A DNA stretch of 64,000 bases from CADEFQ01 sp035433705 (lineage in GTDB: Bacteria; Pseudomonadota; Gammaproteobacteria; Steroidobacterales; Steroidobacteraceae): NCBI GenBank assembly GCA_035433705.1, contig DAORVK010000009.1, positions 18,263 to 82,262 of the forward strand, written 5' to 3'. Below, piece after piece: positions 1-8,840 of this stretch. Numbering within the stretch: the first letter of the stretch is position 1; each line of letters opens with the position of its first letter. Position numbers and translations under genes: made by a program. The notes under the pieces are model-generated. The model was not told the origin of the DNA. It did not search any database and saw only the letters and a program-made list of their open reading frames with translations.

Positions 1-420
1 GGGCTGGCTGTTCAGATACAGGTCGCAGTGGACCCGTGGATAGCGCGCCGAGAATTTCGTGACGGCATCGGCGAGGAAGGCGGAGCCGAGATAATTCGGC
101 GCGGAGATCCGCACTTCGCCTGTCGGCTCCCCGAGATGGTCCGGTGATTCGACGGCAGCCTGTTCGAGGGAGGCGATCAGGGAAGCGACGCGCTCGTGGA
201 GCGCAGCGCCTGCCGGGCTGAGCACGACCCGTCGCGTGGTCCGGTGCAGAAGCGGTACGCCCATGGTCGCCTCGAGCTGCGAGAGGCGCCGGCTCACGGA
301 CCACTTCGGCAGGTTCAGTTTCCTGGCTGCCGCCGAGAAGCTCGCCGCATCCGCGACGGCGACGAACATGCGCAGGGCATTGAGATCCAGTTCTGCACCG
401 TGAGCCTTGTTGGTATTCAT
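1..420 (-). CDS. LysR-family transcriptional regulator (3' part outside the window)
   Basis: The gene reads leftward from an ATG at 420 and runs off the left edge, so only the first 140 residues are visible. The N-terminus (LNALRMFVAVADAASFSAAA, about residues 13-32) followed by RRLSQLEATMGVPLLHRTTR is the canonical LysR winged helix-turn-helix. The last visible residues (GEVRISAPNYLG) begin the substrate-binding domain. It is a DNA-binding regulator that should respond to a small effector. It diverges from the dehydratase gene at 597, and the 176-bp gap carries a 7-bp dyad at 485-507 that could be its site. The effector cannot be read from this fragment. Confidence 0.9.
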   Translation of the reverse strand, partial: MNTNKAHGAELDLNALRMFVAVADAASFSAAARKLNLPKWSVSRRLSQLEATMGVPLLHRTTRRVVLSPAGAALHERVASLIASLEQAAVESPDHLGEPTGEVRISAPNYLGSAFLADAVTKFSARYPRVHCDLYLNSQP

Positions 421-484
421 TGTGGTGCTGATCCAGGATCTCACGGTGAATCGGATGAAGGCATTCTGGAACACGGGTGCAAGG

Positions 485-507
485 CAGGCAAGGCGATCAT
501 TTGCCTG
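485..507. promoter_or_regulatory. Candidate LysR-type operator between divergent genes
   Basis: A perfect interrupted dyad, CAGGCAA and TTGCCTG separated by 9 bases, lies in the divergent promoter region of the lysR-like gene (starts at 420) and the dehydratase gene (starts at 597). LysR-family regulators usually bind such interrupted dyads between their own gene and the divergent target. Binding itself is inference. Confidence 0.4.
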
Positions 508-596
508 GTCGATAGTCTGTTTGGCCGATGAACGCCCGGCCCGCAGCCATGACAGTAGCCGCAAGCTGGGCGTGCCCGATGCTGAAAGGATCGCAG

Positions 597-1874
597 ATGA
601 ACGACGGGGAAACGGTTACAGGAGACGGCAGGATCACGCCCGAGGATATTGAGCGGGCGCGGGCGCAGATCGGGATTCCGCAGTACGAGCGCAATCCCGT
701 GTTCAACAAAGTGGCGAGCGGCGACACCATCAGCCACTTCGCCTTCGGCATCGGCGACGACAATCCCCTGTGGCACGACGCGGAGTACGGCCGCGCGACG
801 CGCTGGCGCGGGCAGATCGCCTCACCCCTCTACGCCACCACCCTCGGCCTCGACGACACGCCGCGCCCCGGTCCGGAACTCAAGAAACTGTTCCGCGGAT
901 TGTTCCGCGGCGTCGGCAAGTACTACTCCGGCGCGACCTGGGAGTGGTACCGGCCGATTCGCCCCGGGGATGTGATCTGGCGCGAGTACACCACTTCGGG
1001 CGTCGAAGTGAAGGAGAGCTCGAGCTTCAGCGGTGGAATCACGGTGATCGACCGCTATCGCTACCACTATGTGAACGCCAACGGCGAGCCGGTCGCCACG
1101 CACGAGCTGAGCTTCATCAACGCCGAGCGCCAGGCGTCGAAAGACAAGGGACGCAACAAGGACATCCAGCGGGCAAGCTACACGCCGCAGGACATCGAGC
1201 GGATCGACGCCCTCTATGCTGCGGAGGAAGTGCGCGGCAGCGACACGCGCTATTGGGAAGACGTGCAGGTCGGCGATGAGCTCACTCCCGTGATCAAAGG
1301 CCCGATGAGGGTGACCGACGTCGTGGGATTCCATATCGGCTGGGGGTTCGGGCAGATGTACGGAGCCGGGCCGCTTCGCTACGGCTGGAAGCAGCGTCGG
1401 CGGACACCGGCGTTTTACTCAACGGATGAGTTCGGCGTGCCGGACATCGTGCAGCGCTTGCACTGGGATCCGGCTCGCGCCCGTGAACTCGGCCTGCCCG
1501 CGCCCTACGATTACGGCACCATGCGCACGAACTGGCTCGCGCATCTGCTGACGAACTGGATGGGTGACGACGGGTGGCTCGTGCGCCTGCAGACCGAGAT
1601 GCGCGCCTTCAACTTTCTCGGCGACACCACGATCTGCTCGGGCGTGGTGCAGGCAAAGACGATCGAAGGCGCACGCCGTCTCGTGCACATCGAGGTAAAG
1701 GCGACCAATCAGCGAGGTGAAATCACGAGCCCGGGCACAGCTACCGTCATGTTGCCATCGCGCGAAGCAGGAGCGGTCGTTCTGCCCGCGCCGTCCGAGG
1801 CGCTGATTTCCCGCGGCGCAAACATGATGGCAGAAGCGGCCGATCGCAACAGGAGCCGCAAAGGTGGGCCATAG
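597..1874 (+). CDS. Two-hotdog MaoC/FAS1-like dehydratase family protein
   Basis: A 425-residue protein with two hotdog-like halves. The N-terminal half carries a MaoC-dehydratase-like segment (FAFGIGDDNPLWHD, about residues 48-61). The C-terminal half starts near EDVQVGDEL (about 221) and contains YDYGTMRTNW. Members of this family hydrate or dehydrate acyl-CoA thioesters, and this one probably does so on a bulky substrate. The ATG at 597 is preferred because an AAAGGA Shine-Dalgarno lies 6 bases upstream; an in-frame ATG at 528 adds 23 poorly conserved residues. It diverges from the LysR gene. It resembles the hydratases of the catabolic island further right, so it may belong to the same metabolism. 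The exact substrate is unknown. Confidence 0.75.
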   Translation: MNDGETVTGDGRITPEDIERARAQIGIPQYERNPVFNKVASGDTISHFAFGIGDDNPLWHDAEYGRATRWRGQIASPLYATTLGLDDTPRPGPELKKLFRGLFRGVGKYYSGATWEWYRPIRPGDVIWREYTTSGVEVKESSSFSGGITVIDRYRYHYVNANGEPVATHELSFINAERQASKDKGRNKDIQRASYTPQDIERIDALYAAEEVRGSDTRYWEDVQVGDELTPVIKGPMRVTDVVGFHIGWGFGQMYGAGPLRYGWKQRRRTPAFYSTDEFGVPDIVQRLHWDPARARELGLPAPYDYGTMRTNWLAHLLTNWMGDDGWLVRLQTEMRAFNFLGDTTICSGVVQAKTIEGARRLVHIEVKATNQRGEITSPGTATVMLPSREAGAVVLPAPSEALISRGANMMAEAADRNRSRKGGP

Positions 1875-1898
1875 GAGGATACGATGCGGCGGGCGATG

Positions 1899-2240
1899 TC
1901 AGCCCTGCTGGCGACCTTCCGGAGCTTCCTCGAGAGCGAGCATCGCAGCCTTGCAGATGGCTTCGGCTTCGGCGTATTTGCCTTCACCGAATTGCGACCA
2001 GTAGATCGCATCCGGATGGCCCTTGCCGAGCATGCGTTCGACCACTTCTTCGGCGGCTCCGATATCCTCGGAGTAAGCCGTCAATGGAACCCACACGGAG
2101 CCACCGTCGGCGGGATCGATCATGCGCTCCATGAATCCCATGAACTCGTCTCTTGTCGTGACGTTGCCCATGATCTTCTCGGCGACCAGCAGGCTCAGCC
2201 CCTCTCCAGGAGACATCTTCAGGATCTGCTCTCTGTTCAT
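1899..2240 (-). CDS. Small protein resembling phage ABA-sandwich (BC1872-type) domains
   Basis: A 113-residue protein. Its patterns (LLVAEKIMG near residue 17, YSEDIGAAEEVVERM near 56, EAICKAAMLALEE near the end) match the BC1872/phage ABA-sandwich domain usually found as a lone small protein of unknown function in phages and bacteria. The ATG at 2240 is chosen over one at 2279 because AGGAAAG precedes it at proper spacing and the family normally starts MNREQI. It sits alone on the minus strand between plus-strand metabolic genes. No phage genes are nearby. Function unknown. Confidence 0.6.
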   Translation of the reverse strand: MNREQILKMSPGEGLSLLVAEKIMGNVTTRDEFMGFMERMIDPADGGSVWVPLTAYSEDIGAAEEVVERMLGKGHPDAIYWSQFGEGKYAEAEAICKAAMLALEEAPEGRQQG

Positions 2241-2296
2241 GCGGTCTTTCCTGTCTCGTTGCAGAACAGTATAGGCCAAGCCGGCAGCCTGACCAC

Positions 2297-3208
2297 ATGA
2301 AGAACATTCTCGTCATCGGTGGCAGCTATTTCGCGGGTCGGGTGCTGGTAGAGGAATTACTCGCTGCCGGCGGCTACGTCCCCTACCTCATGAATCGTGG
2401 CAACCGGCCGTTGAGGCTGGAGGGAGTATGCGAGATTGTCTGCGATCGGCACGATGGGGCGGGAATGGCCAGTGCCGTTGCAGCTCACGAGTGGCACGCG
2501 GTGGTCGATTTCTGCGCTTACGCACCGGGTGACATCGCAACGCTGCTGCAGCATCTGCCGGGCGCCGTCCGCCAGTACATCTACATCAGCACTGCGTCCG
2601 TGCACCGCAGTTCCACGCATCTGCCCATAAGCGACGATGCCGCGAAACTCACCGGTCCGTCTCCGGGCCGGGAGGGCGCCTATGCCTACCACAAGTGGCT
2701 GCTCGAGCAAGAGCTGGCGAGATGTTGCGAAGAGAAGGCAATTCCGTACGTGTCCCTGCGTCCCGCCATGGTCTATGGCAAGTACAATTATGCCCCACGC
2801 GAGTCCTGGCTCTTCGATCTGATCAGCAAAGGCGAACCCATCATCCTGCCGCCGCCACCGCAGGCACTTTTCTCGATGGTGTCGGTCTGGGATCTGGCCT
2901 GGATCTGCATTGCCTGTCTGGACAATGGCGCAGTCGCCGGGGGGGCCTATGCGGTCTGCGCCGATGAACTCGTGTCCTGCGATCGCCTGATCGAGGCGCT
3001 CGAGACCATCACCTCGCGAAAGTTCGACGTGCAGCGCCAGACGGTGCGCGTGCTCAATGCCGCAGGCCTGCCGCTGCCCTTCCCACTCGTGGAGCATCTG
3101 GTGTACTCGGGCGCGCGACTCCGACAGATCCTGCAGCACCGCTTTCTGTCCCTCGAGGAGGGCATGTCAAGAACGTATGAATGGTACCGTCAGGCCGATG
3201 GCCGGTAG
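2297..3208 (+). CDS. NAD-dependent epimerase/dehydratase family protein (extended SDR)
   Basis: A 303-residue Rossmann-fold protein. The N-terminal dinucleotide-binding segment is VIGGSYFAGRVLVEEL (from about residue 6), and the YxxxK catalytic pair is at Tyr129 and Lys133 (YAYHK). The variant glycine pattern GGSxFxG is typical of atypical extended SDRs that act on nucleotide sugars or, in some cases, on other hydroxyl or keto substrates. A downstream amidohydrolase overlaps its 3' end by 11 bases, which suggests co-translation. The substrate cannot be told from the sequence. Confidence 0.8.
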   Translation: MKNILVIGGSYFAGRVLVEELLAAGGYVPYLMNRGNRPLRLEGVCEIVCDRHDGAGMASAVAAHEWHAVVDFCAYAPGDIATLLQHLPGAVRQYIYISTASVHRSSTHLPISDDAAKLTGPSPGREGAYAYHKWLLEQELARCCEEKAIPYVSLRPAMVYGKYNYAPRESWLFDLISKGEPIILPPPPQALFSMVSVWDLAWICIACLDNGAVAGGAYAVCADELVSCDRLIEALETITSRKFDVQRQTVRVLNAAGLPLPFPLVEHLVYSGARLRQILQHRFLSLEEGMSRTYEWYRQADGR

Positions 3209-4745
3209 CGCGGCCGATCTCATCCTGCACAATGCCAGGGTCATCACCTGGGATGCGCAACGGCCGTACGCCGATCTGGTAGCCATCCGCGGGGAGCGGA
3301 TTCTCGCCACCGGCAGCCAGGACGACCTCGGTCGATTCCAGGGGCCGGGCACGCGGCTCATCGATTGCGAAGGTGGCGGCGTGATGCCGGGCATCAACGA
3401 CGCTCACTGCCATCCGCTGGCCCTCGCCGTCGCGCTGCTCAGTGTCGACTGCGCGCCCGAGGCAGTCGAGGACATTGCCGGCATCACGGCTGCGATCCGG
3501 CGACGTGCGGCACAGACCGCGGAAGGCGAGTGGATCCGGGCAGCCAATTACGATGAATTTCATCTGCGCGAGAAACGCCCGCCCACCGCTCGAGAACTGG
3601 ACAGGGCCGCGCCGCATCACCCGGTGATACTGATGCATCGCACGGCCGGCCATTGTGTTCTGAACAGCCTCGCGCTGAAGCGGGCTGCCATCACTCGCGA
3701 CACGCCGGATCCGCCGGGTGGCACAGTCCACCGGGATCCGGTGACCGACGAACCAAGCGGGTTGATCATCGGACGGAATGCGCGGGTGGAAGCTGCGCTA
3801 CCACCGATCGCGGCGGAGGAGCTGATCCGGGGCATGAAGCTCGCTACCGGGCAATTCCTCGCGCACGGCATTACATCGCTGCAGGACACCGGCTGGAACA
3901 ACGGGCTGCGGCACTGGCAGGAGTGGCGCCGCCTGATCGAATGCGGTGCCGCGGTGTGCCGCGTCTCGGTGCTGATGGGCATCGATGCGCTGGATGAGTT
4001 GCCTGAAGCGGGCCTGTCGATGGACGCCGGTGACAGTCGCCTGCGCATTGGTGGCATCAAGCTCGCGCTCGACGAAAGCACTGGCTGCGCCGCACCGCCG
4101 CAGGAAGACGTCAATCGCCAGGCGCTGCGCGCTGCGCGGGCAGGGTTCAGCGTCGGTCTGCATGTCAGCGATGTCCCGATGCTCGAGGGCGCTATCGCAG
4201 CCATCCAGTACGTCAGCAGGCAGCTGCCCGTAGCCAAGGGGCGTTTTCGTCTGGAACATTGCACCGTCTGCCCACCCGAGTTGTTGCTGAAGGCCAGGGC
4301 TTGCCGGGCGATCGTGGTCGCACAGCCAGCCTTTCTTCGCTACATGGGGCAGCCGTATCTGGAACAGGCGACACCTCAGCAGGCCGGCTGGTTCCTGCCT
4401 CTCGGTTCCTTGCGCCGCTGGGGCGTCAGGGTCGCCCTGAGTTCCGATGCGCCGCTGGTGCCGTGCAATCCGTGGATCGGCATCGAGGCTGCGGTGAGCC
4501 GACGGACGGACACGGGGCAGATCCTTGCGTGTCGCGAGGGCGTGACGCTGCTCGAGGCGCTGGAGATGTACACGCAGGGCGGTGCGCAGGCCTCCTTCGA
4601 GGCTGACAGGAAAGGGCGCATCGGCCCGGGAATGCTTGCCGACCTGATGGTGCTGAACAGGAATCCGGTCCCAATGGAGCCCGGGGAGATTCAGGAGCTG
4701 CGCGTGGTCCGCTGCCTCATCGGCGGCAAGGTTGTGCGTGAGTAG
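3198..4745 (+). CDS. YtcJ-type metal-dependent amidohydrolase
   Basis: About 515 residues from the ATG at 3198. It has an N-terminal beta-sandwich (ADLILHNARVITWD), then the metal-binding HxH in DAHCHP (His70, His72), a DSTGCAAPP-type segment mid-protein, and a C-terminal return of the sandwich (GRIGPGMLADLMVLN). This is the layout of the YtcJ/exoenzyme-regulatory amidohydrolase family (amidohydrolase 3). Such enzymes hydrolyse amide or ester bonds in cyclic or acylated substrates. It overlaps the upstream epimerase gene; an alternative ATG at 3177 would lengthen the overlap. It converges with the DUF4125 gene, 13 bp away. Confidence 0.8.
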   Translation: MAGSAADLILHNARVITWDAQRPYADLVAIRGERILATGSQDDLGRFQGPGTRLIDCEGGGVMPGINDAHCHPLALAVALLSVDCAPEAVEDIAGITAAIRRRAAQTAEGEWIRAANYDEFHLREKRPPTARELDRAAPHHPVILMHRTAGHCVLNSLALKRAAITRDTPDPPGGTVHRDPVTDEPSGLIIGRNARVEAALPPIAAEELIRGMKLATGQFLAHGITSLQDTGWNNGLRHWQEWRRLIECGAAVCRVSVLMGIDALDELPEAGLSMDAGDSRLRIGGIKLALDESTGCAAPPQEDVNRQALRAARAGFSVGLHVSDVPMLEGAIAAIQYVSRQLPVAKGRFRLEHCTVCPPELLLKARACRAIVVAQPAFLRYMGQPYLEQATPQQAGWFLPLGSLRRWGVRVALSSDAPLVPCNPWIGIEAAVSRRTDTGQILACREGVTLLEALEMYTQGGAQASFEADRKGRIGPGMLADLMVLNRNPVPMEPGEIQELRVVRCLIGGKVVRE

Positions 4746-4758
4746 GGCCTCTTGACCA

Positions 4759-5385
4759 TCATCCGGCGGGGCGCGCAAGGTGCTCGTTCGCGTCCTGCAG
4801 CGAGGCATAACCGTACTGCTTCGCGGTGCAGGCCAGGGTGATCCCGGAACCATTGATACCCTCCGCGCACTGCTGCTCGACGTGGGCGAGGTAAAGTTCG
4901 AGTGTTCCGATCGAGTACGTGGCCAGCTCGCCCGTCAGGTAGGTTTCGAGCGAGGTCACTTGCGGCCGGTCTTCCGATCTGTAGATAGGGCGGCCCTTCG
5001 CCATGAGGCTCGGGTACAGCCTGGCGAGGGCGACTTCCCAGGCGAGGATGATCGGGACGATCTGCGCAATCAGATCGAGCGCGCGCGGCGCCACGACCGG
5101 CAACAGGCGCGCGATGCGCGCGTATTCATCCGGCGCGGTCGATCGCATCATGTGGCCATATTTCTCGGTGAGCAGGTTGCGACCGGTGAGCGTCGCGTCC
5201 TTCAGATCGGTCAGGTAGCTTTCCAGCAGGGCATCCGACCAGCTCGCCAGCTGCGCCGCGCGCATGATTGCGAATGTACCGGGACTCTGCTGACAGGAGG
5301 CTTGGCCACCAGAGTTCGGAACCCGACTGAACATCTCCCATTCGCGCGCGACCAGCTCGTCCACGAGGACCTTCGTCCGGTTCAT
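4759..5385 (-). CDS. DUF4125 family protein
   Basis: A 208-residue protein whose N-terminus (LVAREWEMFSRV, GGQASCQQSP, then GRNLLTEKYGHMM) is the signature of DUF4125, a family of unknown biochemical role. GGGGAG precedes the ATG at 5385. It is the last gene of a minus-strand set TPR - DUF4037 - DUF4125, with 49 bp between it and the DUF4037 gene. In other bacteria DUF4037 and DUF4125 occur side by side or fused, so the two probably act together. No membrane segment or signal peptide is visible. Confidence 0.8.
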   Translation of the reverse strand: MNRTKVLVDELVAREWEMFSRVPNSGGQASCQQSPGTFAIMRAAQLASWSDALLESYLTDLKDATLTGRNLLTEKYGHMMRSTAPDEYARIARLLPVVAPRALDLIAQIVPIILAWEVALARLYPSLMAKGRPIYRSEDRPQVTSLETYLTGELATYSIGTLELYLAHVEQQCAEGINGSGITLACTAKQYGYASLQDANEHLARPAG

Positions 5386-5434
5386 GATGGGCTCTCCCCT
5401 GATTGCAGCAGTTCGGGTCGGCGATGGCGCATGG

Positions 5435-6358
5435 CTAAAGAGCCGACAGGTGTTGCCGGAGTTGCGGATCGGCGATACGGGCCTGGACCGAAGGCGCGTG
5501 ATCCATCAGAAAGCTGCTCGGCGAATCAGTCAGCGCCTGGCGCTGCAATTCTCCGATCAATTCTCCAGCAATTTGCTCCATCAGCTGCGCTCTCTCGTCG
5601 GTGCCGGGGGCTTTCACGAGGCGAGCGACGAGCGCATGGATCGGGGCGCCAAGGATCGGCAAGTCGCGAACGGCGCGGTGCAGCCACTTGTAGAATGGCG
5701 CATAGCGCCTGTTCAGCAGGAAGACGAGCGCGATCGCATCGGCGCAGAATTTCATCGCCGAGTACTCCGCGGCGAACAGTTCGCCGCGCTTCAGCGAGCG
5801 AAGGAAGTTGTATTGCCCGGTCTGGGCGAGCGTGATGCAGAGTGCGGCGATCTTCCGCAGCCGCACGTCCTGCGGGTAATGCGCGAGCAGGGCTTCCCGC
5901 CAGCGCGTGAAATCCCCGAGTGGATCGCTGAAGACCTTGCCGTTGGTGCAGGCAGCCAGCGCATGTTCCGGAATTCGCAGCCACTCGTGCAGTGTGGCAG
6001 GCAGGCGGGCGAGCCCGGTAATGCGCATGAAGAAAGCGCTCGTGCGCATCACGCCAACGCGCCATTCTTCTCCGGGACTGCTTCCCCGCGGCGGGAATCC
6101 CCGGAAAGGCGTGGGCAAGCCTTCATAGGCTTGCTGCAGGGCCTGGCCGAATTCGCGGTGGTCCTCGTCGGTCAGCCACAGGCAAAAGCCAGGCCCCCAG
6201 TCGTGGTCCCGCGAAAAGCTGTCATCGAATCCGAAGCACTCGGAACCAGGCCCTGCCAGGCCCGCGGCAACTCGCGGCCATAAGGAAGCGAATCGCGCGG
6301 GAGCGAGAGGCGCCCAGCTGGAGCGGTAATACTCCTCGGCCAGTTCGAGCCCCTTCAT
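5435..6358 (-). CDS. DUF4037 family protein (nucleotidyltransferase-like)
   Basis: A 307-residue protein. The motif GSECFGFDDSFSRDHDWGPG near residue 38 is the hallmark of DUF4037. Its G-S...D-x-x-S-R-D-x-D-W pattern looks like the GS/DxD core of polymerase-beta-type nucleotidyltransferases, so nucleotide or related transfer is plausible but unproven. The start at 6358 is chosen because MKGLELAEEYY begins the conserved region and lies 2 bp after the TPR gene ends; the longer open frame upstream is only the shadow of the TPR gene. It is followed by DUF4125. Confidence 0.8.
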   Translation of the reverse strand: MKGLELAEEYYRSSWAPLAPARFASLWPRVAAGLAGPGSECFGFDDSFSRDHDWGPGFCLWLTDEDHREFGQALQQAYEGLPTPFRGFPPRGSSPGEEWRVGVMRTSAFFMRITGLARLPATLHEWLRIPEHALAACTNGKVFSDPLGDFTRWREALLAHYPQDVRLRKIAALCITLAQTGQYNFLRSLKRGELFAAEYSAMKFCADAIALVFLLNRRYAPFYKWLHRAVRDLPILGAPIHALVARLVKAPGTDERAQLMEQIAGELIGELQRQALTDSPSSFLMDHAPSVQARIADPQLRQHLSAL

Positions 6359-6360
6359 GG

Positions 6361-7074
6361 TCAGCCGCAGCAATAACTTCCTGGCGTATCGCTTCTGCGG
6401 CTGAGCGCCGCGACGAGTCTGTTGATGTTGTCCACGGTCTTGTCGATTCTCGGCGTGTCTTTCGCCTCGATGTAGTGCGCCAGCGCTTCGCGGTACCAGG
6501 GCAAGGCATCGGCCGCCCTTTGCAGGCAAACAAGGGCGTAGGCGATGTTCGAGAGCTGATCGCCGACGCGCTCCCCGTGACCGAGCTGACGGTAAATCGC
6601 GAGCGCCTGCCTGTAGCTCTCCAATGCGCTCTGTGGCTGATTCATGTCGCGGTGGACGGTACCGATGTTGGCCCACTGCCCGGCGCTGCGCAGCAATTCA
6701 CCGGCCTGCTCATAGCGCAACCGCGCCTCCTCGAAGCACGCAATGGCTTCCTCATACCGCCCGAGGCGCGCGAGCACCAGGCCGCGGTTGCTCAGGGCAG
6801 CCGCCCGGGCGGCCGTTTCCGTTTCATCATCGCGCAGGTGAACGACTTCCGTGAAAGCCAGCAAAGCTTCCTCATCGCGCTTCGTCTGCGCGTAAATGCT
6901 GCCCGCCATGGCGAGCGCATCGGCTTCGCCCGTGCGGTAGCCGAGTGCCCGAAACCTGTCCGCCGCAACGTGAAATGACTGCAAGGCCCGCTCGTCGTCG
7001 CGCGCGCCGAGCAATGCCATGCCTTCGCGCAGCGACTGGAAGGCAGCATCGTGCATGGCGTTCTCGCTGTTCAT
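6361..7074 (-). CDS. Tetratricopeptide-repeat protein
   Basis: A 237-residue soluble protein made of about five TPR units (patterns such as ALSNRGLVLARLGRYEEAI, QWANIGTVHRDMNQPQSALE and QLSNIAYALVCLQRAADALP, spaced about 40 residues apart). TPRs mediate protein-protein contacts. It is the first gene of the minus-strand operon with DUF4037 and DUF4125 and probably supplies a scaffold for them. It diverges from the catabolic gene at 7272, with an operator-like palindrome in the gap. Confidence 0.85.
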   Translation of the reverse strand: MNSENAMHDAAFQSLREGMALLGARDDERALQSFHVAADRFRALGYRTGEADALAMAGSIYAQTKRDEEALLAFTEVVHLRDDETETAARAAALSNRGLVLARLGRYEEAIACFEEARLRYEQAGELLRSAGQWANIGTVHRDMNQPQSALESYRQALAIYRQLGHGERVGDQLSNIAYALVCLQRAADALPWYREALAHYIEAKDTPRIDKTVDNINRLVAALSRRSDTPGSYCCG

Positions 7075-7161
7075 GAGCAGGGCTCCTCATCGGACTGCGC
7101 GATGGTGCGGGCGCGCACAAGGGTGGCTCGATTCTCCACTCTTCGTCAATTCGTCGGCTTA

Positions 7162-7173
7162 GTCTGGTCAGAC
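7162..7173. promoter_or_regulatory. Palindromic operator candidate, copy 1 (GTCTGGTCAGAC)
   Basis: A perfect 12-bp palindrome with a 5-bp arm (GTCTG) and a two-base centre, followed by GATG. It lies 98 bp before the SnoaL-like gene at 7272 and 87 bp before the divergent TPR gene. The same motif recurs at 12781, 19765 and 32275, each time in a promoter region of the catabolic island, so it is probably the binding site of a shared homodimeric regulator. Confidence 0.6.
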
Positions 7174-7271
7174 GATGTAGCAGGCGATCCCGCTTCCTAG
7201 GCTTTGATCGCGGATCGTCAGCCGGCTGCAGGCAGACCGCTGTCCGGGACTTCGTCGATCGGGGAGCAACA

Positions 7272-7736
7272 ATGGATAAGAAGCGTCGGCTGATCGCTGT
7301 CGCGTCCGCCGACCTCGATACAGAGCGCTTGCGCCCGCCCTCGCGCCGCGTAGGGAGAGAGCTGGCGAAGCTCCGGCGACAGGTGGTCGAAATGCTCGAC
7401 CGCGAGGCCATTCGCCAGCTGCCGATCGCCTATGCCCACTTCGCTCGCGCCAAGGATGTGGAGGGCATGGTCGGGCTGTATGCGAAAGGTGCGATCTTCG
7501 ATGTGCCGGAACTGGACCCCTGGCCGTTCATCCACAGCCACTACTTCGAAATGCGGGGGAGCGATCGGGCCGAAGGCTTCGTTTGTTTCGAACTCGGGGA
7601 GGAAGGGGGAGGGCCGCAGGTCTCGCAAGTGGGCTGTTACCGGGACGACTACGTCAAGGAAAATGGTGTCTGGAAGTTCCGCACGCGCCTGTTGTGTGCC
7701 ATTGCCCTGCCGATGCCGGGCAGTGGCTTCGATTGA
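7272..7736 (+). CDS. SnoaL/NTF2-like protein
   Basis: A 154-residue protein with the small cone-shaped NTF2/SnoaL pattern: a helical N-terminus (LDREAIRQLPIAYAHFARAKDVEGMVGLYAKGA shape), then strands ending with DDYVKENGVWKFRTR. Family members act as cyclases, isomerases, dehydratases or binding proteins for hydrophobic ligands. It is the first plus-strand gene after the operator candidate at 7162 and is followed 13 bp later by a flavin-dependent oxidoreductase, so it opens this side of the catabolic island. The ligand is unknown. Confidence 0.7.
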   Translation: MDKKRRLIAVASADLDTERLRPPSRRVGRELAKLRRQVVEMLDREAIRQLPIAYAHFARAKDVEGMVGLYAKGAIFDVPELDPWPFIHSHYFEMRGSDRAEGFVCFELGEEGGGPQVSQVGCYRDDYVKENGVWKFRTRLLCAIALPMPGSGFD

Positions 7737-7749
7737 CTCAGGAGTTCTC

Positions 7750-8727
7750 GTGGCAGCATTTGGAATTCGTTTCGATTTGCGCAACCCCGCCTTCAGCAGG
7801 ACGTCCATGGCAGAGCGGGTCGACGCCGCACTCGAAATGGCCACCTGGGCCGATCAGCTGGAGGCCCGGCTGATCGTGCTCGTCGAGCACCACGGTTCGG
7901 AAGACGGTTACCTGCCGAGCCCGCTCACGTTCGGTGCCGCGGTGGCGGCGAGAACGCGCGCAGCGACCGTACGGCTGTTCCTGAATGCTTCATTCTGCGA
8001 TCCGCTGCGTCTCGCAGAGGACCTTGCGATCGTCGACCTGATCGGCAAGGGTCGCATCGATGTGAACCTCGTGGCCGGATATGTCCCGGACGAATTCGCG
8101 ATGTTCGGCGTGCCGATGTCCGAGCGCGCGGCACGGATGACCGAAATCGTGCGGACTCTGAAGGCGGCGTGGACCGGCGAGTCTTTCGAGTACCGTGGGC
8201 GTACGGTCAAGATCCGGCCGACGCCGTTCCGCCAGGGTGGCCCGCCGCTTACACTCGGCGGCAGCACGGAAGCAGCCGCCCGTCGCGCTGCCCGCATCGG
8301 CGACGGCTTCGCACCCGGTCTGCCGACACTATGGGAATTCTACCGGGACGAGTGCCTGAAGCTGGGCAAGCCCGATCCGGGCCCTGCGCGTCGCGCGTCT
8401 GCTGCTGTCACGATGCTGTGCCGGGATCCGCGCGACGGCTGGGAAGAGCTGGCCCCGTACTTCCTGCACGAAGCCAATGCCTACGGAGCCTGGGAGGCCA
8501 CGCGCGCAGGCGAAGGATTGCACCAGCAGGCCGCAGATGCGGCGGCTCTGCGCAAGACGGGCGTCTATCGCGTGTTGACCCCCCAGGACTACCTCGCGGA
8601 GCTGCAGGCGGCCGGCCCTGCGGCCTTCGCGATGTTGCATCCGATGGTAGGGGGAATTCCGCCCGAACTCGCGTGGCGGCATCTGCGGCTCTTCGAGCAT
8701 GAGGTGCTCCCGGGATTGCATCGATGA
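7750..8727 (+). CDS. Luciferase-like (LLM class) flavin-dependent oxidoreductase
   Basis: A 325-residue TIM-barrel protein of the bacterial-luciferase superfamily. Visible family features are LIVLVEHHG near residue 38, DPLRLAEDLAIVDLIGKGRIDVNLVAGY around 83-110, and PPLTLGGSTEAAARRAARIGDGF near 163-185. These enzymes use reduced flavin (FMNH2 or F420) for oxygenation or hydride transfer. The GTG at 7750 is the start because AGGAG lies 5 bases upstream; the frame open before it is a shadow of the SnoaL-like gene. Its stop overlaps an ATG of the LuxR gene. A second LLM enzyme is at 22354. Confidence 0.8.
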   Translation: MAAFGIRFDLRNPAFSRTSMAERVDAALEMATWADQLEARLIVLVEHHGSEDGYLPSPLTFGAAVAARTRAATVRLFLNASFCDPLRLAEDLAIVDLIGKGRIDVNLVAGYVPDEFAMFGVPMSERAARMTEIVRTLKAAWTGESFEYRGRTVKIRPTPFRQGGPPLTLGGSTEAAARRAARIGDGFAPGLPTLWEFYRDECLKLGKPDPGPARRASAAVTMLCRDPRDGWEELAPYFLHEANAYGAWEATRAGEGLHQQAADAAALRKTGVYRVLTPQDYLAELQAAGPAAFAMLHPMVGGIPPELAWRHLRLFEHEVLPGLHR

Positions 8728-8840
8728 AGAACGCGCCGGTTGCCGCCCCCGCTCGCCCGCAAGCCGGTTTCCCGCGGCGTGGCAAAACGTGGACAATCGG
8801 ACCGCTGCGGGACAGTACCGCACCAACCGGCGGTGACAGG

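Noticed and set aside
1884..2300. Plus-strand frame opposite the ABA-sandwich-like gene
   Set aside because: It lies opposite a gene with a recognisable family pattern and a good ribosome site; it is a shadow.
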